The position numbers and the translations under genes were made by a program. A DNA stretch of 44,365 nt from RGIG5681 sp034180345 (GTDB lineage Bacteria > Bacillota_I > Bacilli_A > Erysipelotrichales > Erysipelotrichaceae), in NCBI GenBank assembly GCA_034180345.1, contig JAXFOQ010000023.1:1-44365 (forward strand). The letters are read 5' to 3'. The notes under the pieces were generated by a model. That model was not told the DNA's origin, ran no database searches, and saw only the letters and a program-made list of their open reading frames with translations. Of the stretch, positions 8,535-17,339 are shown in pieces (positions within the stretch are counted from its first letter, which is position 1; every line of letters begins with the position of its first letter).

Positions 8535-9467
8535 ATGAGAATTGTGGATAAGTACATTAAAATTGTTTTAGGGACCTTTTTGTTGGCATTTGCGATTTAT
8601 AATATCCATCACCAATCAGTAATTACTGAAGGTGGAATTTTAGGGATGGAATTATTAATTAATTATTGGTTTAATATATCTCCTGGGATTAGTGGGCCAA
8701 TTTTAGATATTTTAATGTATTCTTTAGGGGCGCATTTTTTTGGCTTTGATTTTTTGAAGCGTTCAATTATTGCTTCCTTTTTGTATGGTTTATTCTATGA
8801 ATTGTTGGCTAAATTTAAGCCTACCTTACCTAGTTTTTACAATCAACCACTTTTGGCGGCCATCTTTGGTGGCTTGTTGGTGGGTATTGGTGTTGGGCTT
8901 GTGGTTAGTACAAAGTCGGCAGCTGGTGGTGATGATAGCTTAGCTTTGATTATTCAGAAACATTTAAAGATTAACATCGGTTATTGTTATGTTTTAGCTG
9001 ACTTTGTGGTCTTGTTGCTATCATTGTCATATATTCCTTTTAGTAAGATTATCTATTCTATTATTACCGTAAGCATCAGCAGTTTAGTTTTGGGTCAGAT
9101 TGTTGCCTATATTGAAAAGAGTGAAAAGGATATTATTATAAAATTTGCCACAGGAGAATATCTTGAAAAGGTAAATAATTCATTGGTAATTAATAATATT
9201 AAAAATCATGTCTATAGTCCGATTAAGGGTAAGATTATTGATTTAGATGCCAATAGTGTAATAATTGAAAATCATTACCAACGAAGAATTAAACTAATGG
9301 TTGAAGGCAATGTGATTAAACACTATGTCAATATTGGTGATAGTGTTGGCTTTGGCGATGTTATTTTTAAATTGAAAGAAAAAAATCAAAGGGTTAAGGC
9401 GCTCTTTTTAGACTTGAAAAAGGACCGAAAAATCATTACGAATGGTAATAATATTATAATTAAATAG
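8535..9467 (+). CDS. YitT-type membrane protein with a C-terminal barrel-sandwich-like domain
   Basis: 310 residues. The first ~195 are a YitT-like membrane domain (GGILGMELLINYWF near 34-47; GGLLVGIGVGLVVSTKSAAGGDD near the middle). Instead of DUF2179 it carries a soluble tail. Residues about 222-285 run from VYSPIKGKIIDLD to IGDSVGFGDVIFKLK, a pattern like lipoyl/biotinyl or other barrel-sandwich hybrid domains, although no modified Lys context is evident. No Shine-Dalgarno is visible; the ATG lies 5 nt after the peptidase stop, so translation is probably coupled. Domain assignment of the tail is inference; the YitT part is more secure. Confidence 0.7.
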   Translation: MRIVDKYIKIVLGTFLLAFAIYNIHHQSVITEGGILGMELLINYWFNISPGISGPILDILMYSLGAHFFGFDFLKRSIIASFLYGLFYELLAKFKPTLPSFYNQPLLAAIFGGLLVGIGVGLVVSTKSAAGGDDSLALIIQKHLKINIGYCYVLADFVVLLLSLSYIPFSKIIYSIITVSISSLVLGQIVAYIEKSEKDIIIKFATGEYLEKVNNSLVINNIKNHVYSPIKGKIIDLDANSVIIENHYQRRIKLMVEGNVIKHYVNIGDSVGFGDVIFKLKEKNQRVKALFLDLKKDRKIITNGNNIIIK

Positions 9468-9529
9468 TTTATTGATACTGATTGTTCTTTAGGATAGTAA
9501 AAAATACAAATTAATTATTTTTTTGTACC

Positions 9530-9558
9530 TTGTATTTGTACTGGTCCTTAGTTACTAT
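9530..9558 (+). promoter_or_regulatory. Promoter of the GH84 gene
   Basis: TTGTAT at 9530 and TACTAT at 9553 with a 17-bp spacer; start point expected near 9565, just before the cre-like site. Confidence 0.6.
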
Positions 9559-9567
9559 TAAGTAAAA

Positions 9568-9581
9568 TGGAAGTGCTTTCA
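9568..9581 (+). promoter_or_regulatory. cre-like catabolite-response element
   Basis: TGGAAGTGCTTTCA differs little from the ideal cre palindrome TGAAAGCGCTTTCA and sits just downstream of the predicted start point. In that position CcpA-HPr(Ser-P) would repress the gene. Inference from motif only. Confidence 0.6.
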
Positions 9582-9612
9582 TTTAGATTTAATAGTATGA
9601 AAGGGGGTATAA

Positions 9613-12600
9613 ATGTTAAAGCGTATTATTAAAAGTTTACTGGCATTGGCTTTAACTCTTTCCTGTATCAATACAGTATCTAATCCGACTAAAGTTAGTG
9701 CGCTTGAAGATGAAATGTCTGTAAATAGTGAAATAACAACAGACAACATTATCAAAAATCCTGATAATTGGTATGGTTATCAATCTAATTCACCAGATAA
9801 GATGATTGATGGTAAGGATTCAACATTTACTTGGTGGGCAATAGACGGTGATACCTATCATGAGGGTAATTATTTTGGTTTTGATTTAAAAGAACCAAAA
9901 ATCCTAGGCAAATTCCGTTTAGTTATGGGTGATAGTGCTCATGCTGGTGATCATTTTATCAAGTATGATATTTGTTATTCGGATGATAAAAGTGATTGGA
10001 AGGTATATAAGAGTATCACTCAACCGTTAGATGAGGCTGAAAAAATTACAGAATTTAATTTTGCAGATGATAAGATTACGGCACGATATGTTGTAGTAAT
10101 GGCAAAGGCCTCACAAAAGAATTGGGTTATCATTAAGGATATGATGGTTGAAACAAGTTTGGTTCCTGAGATTATTGATAAGAGTGAACTTCAAAAAAAG
10201 TACGATGAATTTAAAGTTATTACCGGTGATACTTATACTAAAAATAGTTTTGATAAATTTACTGAGGTTTTAAATGAAGCTAAAACTATTTTAGATACAC
10301 CGGATGAACAATTAAGACAAAAACAGGTATTAAAGGTACTTAGTGCCTTGGTACTTGCGCATAGTAAATTAATGAATAAACCTAATTCCCATGAATTTCC
10401 AATTCCTGAAAATTTAAAGAAGGTTAATAGTGAAGTTATTTATGAAGTATATCCAAAGCTTCAAAATATTGATTATAAAACACAATCTTTTACTATCAGC
10501 GGTGATGTCAATTTAATTTTAGAATCAAAATTAGATTCTTATACAAAAGAAAAGGCTCGTAATGTTTTAAAAAATGCCGGCATATCATTTAGTGAATCTG
10601 ATAAATATTCAACTACCAAAACCAATGTAATGGTAGGGGTTAACGATAGTAAGGAAGTTGTTGATCGTTACTTTAAAGCGATAGTTTTAGATACTGATAA
10701 TTTTGATAAACATGATGCTTATCAATTATCAATTAGTAATAATACGATTGCAATTAGTGGTAAAGATACTGATGCATCTTTTTATGGTCTTGTTACTTTA
10801 GAACATATTTTAAATCAAATATCTGAAAAAAATATTCGTGAATTAATGATTAACGATTATGCTGATCAAAAAATTAGAGGTGTTATTGAAGGATATTACG
10901 GTATTCCTTGGGGTTATCAAAACCGTTTAGATTTAATGCAATTTAGTGCTAAGTTCAAAAATAACATCTTTATCTATGCACCTAAAGATGATCCGTTGCA
11001 TCGTGATCAATGGCGTAGTACTTATGCCGAATATGAAAAAAATCATAGCGGCGGTCAATTTAATGCCGCTAAAGCGTTAAGTGAATTTGAACAATTAGCT
11101 AAATTTGGAAATGAAAATAAGAATCGTTATGTTTATACGATTGCTCCATTTAATGTACACCCCGGTGTTGAACGCTTAACTAGAAACGATAAAGTTGAAA
11201 GAAATGGTGAAAGTAGATATTGGGTAATCATTGATCGTTTAGAAGAACTATATAAGGTTGGCATCCGTCAGTTCGGTATTTTGGCTGATGATATAGAAAA
11301 AAATTATTATAGTCCGGAAATCGCTGTTGATTTAATGCGAGATTTAACTAAGTGGTCAGAAGAAAAAGGCGATGTTTATGATTTTATTTTTGTACCATAT
11401 AGTTATCCTTTGTATAATTCTGGTTGGGGACATCTTAAAGGCGAACTCGATGCTTATCAAGCAGGTTTTTCTGAGCATATTCAAATTGCTTTTACTGGAA
11501 CCGATGTCGGCGGTAAAGTTAATCAGGCTGCTGTAAATAAATTTAAACGCGGAGATAATGGTGTTACTCGTCGTGATCCTGTATTCTGGTTGAATTGGCC
11601 GGTAAATGATATTGATAAGGGTCATGCAAGTAATGAAGCGAATAATTATATCAAATTACATATGGGTAAGGGTGAAATGCTTGAAAAGGGTGTTAAGAAT
11701 TTAAATGGAACCTTTACCAATCCGATGCAAGAAGCTCACGCTTCACTAACTTCGATTTTTGCAACTGATGATTATGCATGGAATACTAATAGTTTTGATG
11801 CCGATAAGAGTTGGGCTGATGGTTTTAAATATATTGATCCGAATGCCTCAGTTGAATTAATGGAAATTTCATCACACATGACCAATATGGCTTGGCAACA
11901 AATGAATAATCTTGAGGAATCTCCTAAATTTGTTGAACCGATTGCAGAATTTAATGCAGTAATTAATAAGCCTGATGTTGATGCTATTCGTCAAAAGAGT
12001 GGGGTTTTATTGGACTTATATCAAGAGTTGATTGTTGCTATTGATAGTTTTAAAGAAAAATCACAATATGAGGCTTTAAAACAAGAAATGATGCCATATA
12101 TTAATAATCTTAGAGATAAGGCAGAAGCTGCTAAGAAGTATCTTGAAATTATTTTAATGGCAACCGATATTAAGCATCATACTAAAGATGAGATCTTTAA
12201 TCTTAACAAGGAAGCTAATCAAATTTATAATCGCAGATTCTCATATCATGTAAGAACGATTGGTGGTAATAATCCAAATCGTCATGCTGAATCAGGAAGA
12301 AAGATGATTAGTCCTAATTTAGAAGTTTTAAAAAATAATGCTAATCGTCTTGCGAATAATTTACCGATTGCTCCTGAAGATAAAGCAGAATTAAAGAATT
12401 TGATCGATCAGGCTAAGATGATTAATAACTTAGAAGGAAAGACTAAAAAATCTGTTTCAGCCTTCTTAGGAGCTCTTAAGAATGCTAATAGGGTATATGA
12501 AAGCGGCATCTCAGGTTATAATGATGTAGCTGAAGCTATCAGTGAACTTAAAAAAGCAATTAACAATCTTGAAGATAATCCGATTATCAAGAGTTTTAAA

Positions 12601-13941
12601 GATGTAACAGTTGATAATATTATTGTTTTACCAGAAAGTAAAAAAGGAACTTGGGAGAATTATACTCTTGATAAAATTATTGATGATAGAGATGATACTT
12701 TTGCGTGGTTGGCAAATAATATTGCTGTAAATGATAAAGTTGGTTTTGACTTCTTTTCTGTAAAACATTTAAGTAAATTTAGCTTATTGATGGGCGGTAA
12801 GAATGGCGGTCTTGACTATATGTCAGAATATCGTATTCGTTATTCTAAAGACTTAAAAGAGTGGAAGACATTAGGACCTGAATCAATTACCCAAAATGAA
12901 GCTAAGAAATTGACAGAACTTGATTTTGTCAATGACGACATCTATGCTCGTTATATTGTGGTGGAAGCTTTAAGAGCTAAGAGCAATTGGTTACAAATTT
13001 CTGAAATGAGTGTTGAAATCATTCCGGAAAGTTTTAAAGTTACTTTTGAAACTAATGGTGGCAGTAAAGTTGATGAACAACTTATAAATGAGGGTGATTT
13101 AGTTAGAGAACCGCTAACTCCTCCTACCAAGGCTAATCATCAATTTGGTGGTTGGTTTGTTGATGCTGAGTTAAATGTACCATTTAATTTTAAGACGACT
13201 AAAATTACCAAGGAAACCGTTATTTATGCTAAATGGATAGTTACAGTTAATAAAAAAGCCCTTCAAGCTAAGATTGATGAACAAGTTGATTTAAGTAATA
13301 AGACACCTGAAAGCATACTTGCTTATCAAAAGGCGTTGGAACTTGCAAGAAAGACAATCATAAAAGATAATGTTACGCAAAGTGAACTCGATGATGCTTT
13401 AAATAAATTGACTAAGGCAATTAATGATTTAGCGATTATTCCTAATCCTGATAAATTAGTCTTAATTGATAATGCGACAGGAATCGAGGTAATTGCTCCG
13501 CATTCTGCTTTTAATAAGGATGTTAAATTAGAGATTAAAGTTTTAGAAAATATTGTATTTAATAACCAAAAAGCTGAAGCCTACGATATTAGCTTTAGTT
13601 TAAATGATTACAAGGGTATTCAACCGACTTCTAAGGTTATGGTTAGAATTCCGGTTAAAACAATTAAAGTTGAAGATGTGATTGTATATCATCAAAAATC
13701 TAATAATGTCTTTGAACTCATTAATCACCAAATTGATGGTAAGTATATTGTATTTGAAGCTGATCATTTCTCGACTTATCTGTTGACTAATAAACATAAA
13801 CCTAATGTAAAACCTCAAGGAAATAATATTCTTCCAAAGACCGGTATTCAAAATTCTATAGAATTAATAGTAATATCATCAGGTTTAGCACTTATAGGTT
13901 TATGGATGATGACTAAAAAATATAAAGATTACAATAATTAA
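9613..13941 (+). CDS. LPXTG-anchored GH84 beta-N-acetylglucosaminidase (NagH/NagJ-like)
   Basis: 1442 residues. Order of parts: signal peptide (about 1-31, cleavage near KVSA); CBM32-type discoidin domain (about 45-185); FIVAR-like helices (about 190-255); GH20-like N-domain (about 260-415); GH84 catalytic barrel starting at IRGVIEGYYGIPWGY (about 421) with the catalytic pair Asp559-Asp560 in ILADDIE; a helical region (about 715-985); a second CBM32-like domain (about 997-1137); an InlB/Listeria-Bacteroides repeat (about 1140-1208, ending YAKW); another FIVAR; a beta domain; then LPKTG at 1407-1411, a membrane segment and a Lys-containing tail. It would be attached to peptidoglycan by sortase and trim terminal beta-GlcNAc from host glycans. 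The ribosome-binding site is AAAGGGGG. It has its own cre site, promoter and terminator. Confidence 0.92.
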   Translation: MLKRIIKSLLALALTLSCINTVSNPTKVSALEDEMSVNSEITTDNIIKNPDNWYGYQSNSPDKMIDGKDSTFTWWAIDGDTYHEGNYFGFDLKEPKILGKFRLVMGDSAHAGDHFIKYDICYSDDKSDWKVYKSITQPLDEAEKITEFNFADDKITARYVVVMAKASQKNWVIIKDMMVETSLVPEIIDKSELQKKYDEFKVITGDTYTKNSFDKFTEVLNEAKTILDTPDEQLRQKQVLKVLSALVLAHSKLMNKPNSHEFPIPENLKKVNSEVIYEVYPKLQNIDYKTQSFTISGDVNLILESKLDSYTKEKARNVLKNAGISFSESDKYSTTKTNVMVGVNDSKEVVDRYFKAIVLDTDNFDKHDAYQLSISNNTIAISGKDTDASFYGLVTLEHILNQISEKNIRELMINDYADQKIRGVIEGYYGIPWGYQNRLDLMQFSAKFKNNIFIYAPKDDPLHRDQWRSTYAEYEKNHSGGQFNAAKALSEFEQLAKFGNENKNRYVYTIAPFNVHPGVERLTRNDKVERNGESRYWVIIDRLEELYKVGIRQFGILADDIEKNYYSPEIAVDLMRDLTKWSEEKGDVYDFIFVPYSYPLYNSGWGHLKGELDAYQAGFSEHIQIAFTGTDVGGKVNQAAVNKFKRGDNGVTRRDPVFWLNWPVNDIDKGHASNEANNYIKLHMGKGEMLEKGVKNLNGTFTNPMQEAHASLTSIFATDDYAWNTNSFDADKSWADGFKYIDPNASVELMEISSHMTNMAWQQMNNLEESPKFVEPIAEFNAVINKPDVDAIRQKSGVLLDLYQELIVAIDSFKEKSQYEALKQEMMPYINNLRDKAEAAKKYLEIILMATDIKHHTKDEIFNLNKEANQIYNRRFSYHVRTIGGNNPNRHAESGRKMISPNLEVLKNNANRLANNLPIAPEDKAELKNLIDQAKMINNLEGKTKKSVSAFLGALKNANRVYESGISGYNDVAEAISELKKAINNLEDNPIIKSFKDVTVDNIIVLPESKKGTWENYTLDKIIDDRDDTFAWLANNIAVNDKVGFDFFSVKHLSKFSLLMGGKNGGLDYMSEYRIRYSKDLKEWKTLGPESITQNEAKKLTELDFVNDDIYARYIVVEALRAKSNWLQISEMSVEIIPESFKVTFETNGGSKVDEQLINEGDLVREPLTPPTKANHQFGGWFVDAELNVPFNFKTTKITKETVIYAKWIVTVNKKALQAKIDEQVDLSNKTPESILAYQKALELARKTIIKDNVTQSELDDALNKLTKAINDLAIIPNPDKLVLIDNATGIEVIAPHSAFNKDVKLEIKVLENIVFNNQKAEAYDISFSLNDYKGIQPTSKVMVRIPVKTIKVEDVIVYHQKSNNVFELINHQIDGKYIVFEADHFSTYLLTNKHKPNVKPQGNNILPKTGIQNSIELIVISSGLALIGLWMMTKKYKDYNN

Positions 13942-13946
13942 GAAGC

Positions 13947-13972
13947 AAGGTAGTGCTAAAGCACTACCTTTT
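13947..13972. terminator. Terminator after the GH84 gene
   Basis: A perfect 10-bp stem AAGGTAGTGC/GCACTACCTT with loop TAAA and a following T-run on the plus strand. It abuts the stop of the convergent lipoprotein gene and may also slow minus-strand transcription, where the T-run is weaker. Confidence 0.88.
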
Positions 13973-14483
13973 AAGATGTTTGATTATTTAAGATTTTTTG
14001 ATTGAATAGTTTTAGAAATTCTTTTGAAGTTGACCAACTAACTTCTTTTGCAAAATCACCACCATATACATCAGTAAAGGCTAAAGCACATATGTATTCA
14101 TATAGTCCTTGGTTAGGGCTTTTATAAATAATTAAATAGAGGGGTTTTAAAGCGACATTGTTTAGCTTGATAACATTTTGGTATTGAATGCTGTTTTTAA
14201 CATCGTTATACCATTGTGCAGTTTGCCAGTAACTCTTATCTTTATTACCCTTTTCAACTAAGATGGTGGTTATTGTTTGAAGTTCTTTGGCTATATATTC
14301 AAGTTTTTCTTGATTGATATTTGTCATTAACAATTGTTCATCAACACCCTTTTTGGTAATTTCATTCCAGGTGATTATATCGTTTGTCTTTGTTGTGTTT
14401 TTATCGTCTTGTTTACAGCTTGTGAGTGAAAATATGATTATTGATATTAAGAATAAAGTAATGATTTTATTAGCGTTTTTCAT
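13971..14483 (-). CDS. Small lipoprotein of unknown function
   Basis: 170 residues. The signal peptide has an N-terminal Asn/Lys region, a hydrophobic core (IITLFLISIIIFSL) and the lipobox LTSC with Cys23, so it should be lipid-anchored outside the membrane. The mature part is polar and I do not recognise its family. It is the last gene of a minus-strand operon behind the DeoR regulator, 16 nt downstream of its stop. No clear Shine-Dalgarno precedes the ATG, so expression probably depends on the upstream genes. Its place beside a sugar operon hints at an envelope role in the same pathway, but this is unsupported. Confidence 0.75.
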   Translation of the reverse strand: MKNANKIITLFLISIIIFSLTSCKQDDKNTTKTNDIITWNEITKKGVDEQLLMTNINQEKLEYIAKELQTITTILVEKGNKDKSYWQTAQWYNDVKNSIQYQNVIKLNNVALKPLYLIIYKSPNQGLYEYICALAFTDVYGGDFAKEVSWSTSKEFLKLFNQKILNNQTS

Positions 14484-14499
14484 TTTATGATATTTTATA

Positions 14500-15288
14500 T
14501 TATTCGGTTCTAATTACTGGTATCGGTTCGACCTTGATGGTTTTAACACCGCTACTTTCAATGGCGATAAGCGCATCTTCGGAAGCGTTGATGTCGGTAA
14601 TTAAATAATCAATATCCTTAATATCACTATATACAAATGAATGTTTATAGCCAACTTTAGTATAGTCGCATAGAACAAAGACCTGTTCTTGAGTTTGTTT
14701 AATCATAGTTTCATTAACTGCGGTTTCGGTAAGGATGGCACTGCTGACCCCATAGTCTTTTTCAATACCACTACAACCAAGAAAGGACTTGTTGGCATTG
14801 ATGCGATTGAGATTATTAATCACAAAATCACCAACCATTGCCTCTTTAGGAAAGCGTAGCTCACCTCCTGTTAAGACGATAGAAACTTCAGGATGATGTT
14901 TTACTAAAGCTGCCTTGGCATTATTGGTGATGACTGTGCAGCGTTTATTAAGATATTCAAACATTAATAGGGCAGTAGAGCTGGTGTTGATAAAAATGGT
15001 ATCGCCCTCACTAACGAAACCGGCAGCCTTTTTGGCAATGGCATGTTTATAACGATCGTTGGTAAAATTGCTGTTGTCATGATTGACCATATGTTGAACT
15101 ATTTTAGCACCACCATGGTATCTGATAATAGCTCCACGATCACCCCAGTATTGTAAATCACGGCGAATAGTTATTTCGGAAATATTAAATTCATTCATCA
15201 ATTGTTTTACAGAAACATGACCTAATTTTTGAATGATCATCATAATATCATCGCGTCTTTTTTGTACAAGTTTATAATTAACTTTCAT
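14500..15288 (-). CDS. DeoR family transcriptional regulator, candidate repressor of the ula-type operon
   Basis: 262 residues with ribosome-binding site AAAGGA. The N-terminal winged helix carries the DeoR signature (VSVKQLMNEFNISEITIRRD, residues about 25-44, then GAIIRYHGGA). The C-terminal DeoR-C effector domain begins near residue 75 (KHAIAKKAAGFVSEGDTIF) and shows the usual TNNAKAAL and LTGGELR motifs. Such proteins sense phosphorylated sugars; UlaR, the ascorbate regulator of enterobacteria, is in the same family. The gene is divergent from the ulaG-type operon, with the shared control region at 16053-16265, so it is the likely regulator. Autoregulation is possible. Confidence 0.85.
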   Translation of the reverse strand: MKVNYKLVQKRRDDIMMIIQKLGHVSVKQLMNEFNISEITIRRDLQYWGDRGAIIRYHGGAKIVQHMVNHDNSNFTNDRYKHAIAKKAAGFVSEGDTIFINTSSTALLMFEYLNKRCTVITNNAKAALVKHHPEVSIVLTGGELRFPKEAMVGDFVINNLNRINANKSFLGCSGIEKDYGVSSAILTETAVNETMIKQTQEQVFVLCDYTKVGYKHSFVYSDIKDIDYLITDINASEDALIAIESSGVKTIKVEPIPVIRTE

Positions 15289-15290
15289 AC

Positions 15291-16052
15291 TTATATCCTT
15301 TTGATAAAGTTTAATTTTGATGCACAGGTTTGCAGCTTTGATTTATTTAATTCGTATAGTTCGGTCTTTTTTAAATCTTTAGCTAGTAAAGAATAAAAAT
15401 AATAATATTCAGCATATTCACGATTATTCATATAGGTGGTATTTACTTTCGAAAAGGCTTGCAGAGCTTTTTTATAATCATTAGCCATATAATGGTAGAT
15501 ACCATCAATAACATTTAGATTGTAGATGGGAGTTATTTTTTTAACTCCTTTTAATTTGTTGATTTCAAAATAGGCCTTCTCAGCTTTACTTTTTTGAAAA
15601 CCATAGGCATAGGCAAGAAATAATAGACCATTACCTAATAATAATTGATCAGGATTGGCTTTAAAAATTTTTGGATTTTCACCTACCATTTTTATAACCT
15701 TATCGGTATTGAAAGTTGTCAGATTAATTAGACAGTCAAAGACGATTCGCTCTTTTTCAAAGCCTTTTAAATAATCATATTTTTGTAGTAAATCATAATT
15801 TTTTAAAGCTTCAGATAGATCGCAGTCATCATTTAAGCTGATAATAGCTTTACGATAGAGATATTTTAAATATTCATAATAGATAACCACAATTAAAAAA
15901 AGCAGGGTAACTCCAATGACAACCGTGATACTGATTGGGTTTTTAATTGTCGCTACATTGTAGATACCATAGATTAAAAATATTAAGTAGATAAATAGTC
16001 TAATTATCAGTTTAAAACTGTAAGAAAGAATAAAGGCTTTAATTTTGTTCAT
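15291..16052 (-). CDS. Membrane protein with two TM helices and a TPR-like cytoplasmic part
   Basis: 253 residues. Two hydrophobic helices lie at about 12-34 and 40-60. The remaining ~190 residues are helical, with repeat-like spacing of Leu/Tyr/Ala pairs (for example YHYMANDYKKALQAFSKV near 190-207), as in TPR proteins. I do not recognise a named family. It is the first gene of the minus-strand operon, with AAAGGAG before its ATG, and its stop is just before the DeoR start. The putative promoter is TTTACT-17-TATAAT (16099 to 16071). A partner-binding or signalling role is a guess. Confidence 0.7.
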   Translation of the reverse strand: MNKIKAFILSYSFKLIIRLFIYLIFLIYGIYNVATIKNPISITVVIGVTLLFLIVVIYYEYLKYLYRKAIISLNDDCDLSEALKNYDLLQKYDYLKGFEKERIVFDCLINLTTFNTDKVIKMVGENPKIFKANPDQLLLGNGLLFLAYAYGFQKSKAEKAYFEINKLKGVKKITPIYNLNVIDGIYHYMANDYKKALQAFSKVNTTYMNNREYAEYYYFYSLLAKDLKKTELYELNKSKLQTCASKLNFIKRI

Positions 16053-16070
16053 AAATACTCCTTTGACAAT

Positions 16071-16099
16071 ATTATAATTCTTTTGTTAGTAATAGTAAA
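16071..16099 (-). promoter_or_regulatory. Promoter for the TPR/DeoR/lipoprotein operon
   Basis: On the minus strand TTTACT and TATAAT are separated by 17 bp, about 20 bases upstream of ATG 16052 (AAAGGAG lies between). Confidence 0.5.
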
Positions 16100-16153
16100 T
16101 ATTTTATGTTCGTTTAATCATTAAATAACCATTATTAAGGGATATAAAAACAA

Positions 16154-16167
16154 TGAAAGCACTTTAT
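16154..16167 (+). promoter_or_regulatory. cre-like site upstream of the ula-type operon
   Basis: TGAAAGCACTTTAT resembles the cre palindrome with two or three departures. It is upstream of the predicted ula promoter and in the control region shared with the divergent regulator operon. Confidence 0.5.
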
Positions 16168-16174
16168 TTTTAAT

Positions 16175-16208
16175 AAATAATCATATAAATGTTCAAATAA
16201 TCATATAA
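16175..16208 (+). promoter_or_regulatory. Tandem 14-bp direct repeats, candidate DeoR operators
   Basis: AAATAATCATATAA occurs at 16175-16188 and again, exactly, at 16195-16208, a period of 20 bp (about two helical turns). They end four bases before the -35 box of the ula-type promoter. Directly repeated operators spaced by helical turns are typical of DeoR-family binding; assignment to this regulator is inference. Confidence 0.6.
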
Positions 16209-16212
16209 TTCT

Positions 16213-16241
16213 TTGATTATACTAAGGATAATTGATATGAT
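16213..16241 (+). promoter_or_regulatory. Promoter of the ula-type operon
   Basis: TTGATT at 16213 and TATGAT at 16236 with a 17-bp spacer; the AAAGGGGG ribosome-binding site and ATG 16266 follow closely, giving a short leader. A second TATACT at 16218 has a poorer -35. Confidence 0.55.
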
Positions 16242-16265
16242 AAGACCATATAAAGGGGGATAAAT

Positions 16266-17330
16266 ATGCCTAAGATTAATGAAATTACAAGAGAATCTTG
16301 GATATTGGGGGCATTTCCTGAGTGGGGAACATGGCTTAATGAAGAGATTGATAATACCAAGGTAGAAGCTGGCACTTTTTCAATGTGGTGGCTAGGCTGT
16401 GTTGGTGTTTGGTTTAAAACTGAAAATGATACTAACATCGCTGTTGACTTATGGTTTGGCAATGGTAAGCGTACACAAAAGGTTGCTTCGATGGCTCCGT
16501 ACCATCAAATGAGAAATATGATGGGGGTTGAAAATCTTCAACCTAATTTAAGGGCAGCACCAATCGTTTATGATCCATTTGCAGTAACTAAGTGTGATGC
16601 TGTTTTAGCAACTCACTATCACAACGATCACATCGATCCATTTTTTGCGGCCGCAGTACTTAAGAATTGTCCTAATGATGTGCCGTTTATTGGACCTAAA
16701 GAGTGTGTTAAGAAATGGGTTGGCTGGGGCGTGCCTGAGGAAAGGTGTCAAGTTGTTAAACCTGGTGATATTGTAACAATTAAAGATACTAAAATTCATG
16801 TATTAGAAAGTTATGATCGCACCTGTCTTGTTACTACGGAAGTAGGAGAAGATGTTGAGGGTATTTGTCCGATGAATATGGATGAAAAGGCTGTAAATTA
16901 TCTATTTGAAATGCCTGCAGGAAGTGTATATCACAGTGGTGATTCACATTATAGTATCTGCTATGCTGAAATTGGTAAAAAATATAATATTGATATTGCC
17001 TTTGGCGCCTATGGTGAAAATCCAGTTGGTTGTCAAGATAAGATGACCTCTGTTGATATGTGTCGTATGGGTGAAGCTACTAATACTAAGGTACTTATTC
17101 CACTCCACCATGATGTATGGACTAATATGAAGGCTGATCCTGAGGAAATTATGTTGGTCTATAATTTCAAGAAAGACATTTTAAAATATAAATTCCATCC
17201 GTTTATCTGGGAAGTTGGTGGTAAATATACTTGGCCAACAGATAAGGATCTGTTGAAATATCACTATCGTCGCGGTTTTGAAGATTGCTTTACTAAAAAA
17301 CGCAATGTACCATTCCCAAGTATTTTATAG
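16266..17330 (+). CDS. ulaG: L-ascorbate-6-phosphate lactonase UlaG-type
   Basis: 354 residues, the same length as E. coli UlaG. It is a metallo-beta-lactamase-fold hydrolase. The metal motif is HYHNDH (near residues 118-123), with further ligands in the GDSHYS segment (about residue 224). It opens the lactone ring of L-ascorbate 6-phosphate, made by the PTS during uptake, to give 3-keto-L-gulonate 6-phosphate. It is the first gene of the operon, preceded by AAAGGGGG, and the EIIA gene begins 9 nt after its stop. Cytoplasmic. Confidence 0.9.
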   Translation: MPKINEITRESWILGAFPEWGTWLNEEIDNTKVEAGTFSMWWLGCVGVWFKTENDTNIAVDLWFGNGKRTQKVASMAPYHQMRNMMGVENLQPNLRAAPIVYDPFAVTKCDAVLATHYHNDHIDPFFAAAVLKNCPNDVPFIGPKECVKKWVGWGVPEERCQVVKPGDIVTIKDTKIHVLESYDRTCLVTTEVGEDVEGICPMNMDEKAVNYLFEMPAGSVYHSGDSHYSICYAEIGKKYNIDIAFGAYGENPVGCQDKMTSVDMCRMGEATNTKVLIPLHHDVWTNMKADPEEIMLVYNFKKDILKYKFHPFIWEVGGKYTWPTDKDLLKYHYRRGFEDCFTKKRNVPFPSIL

Positions 17331-17339
17331 GGCTTAGCT

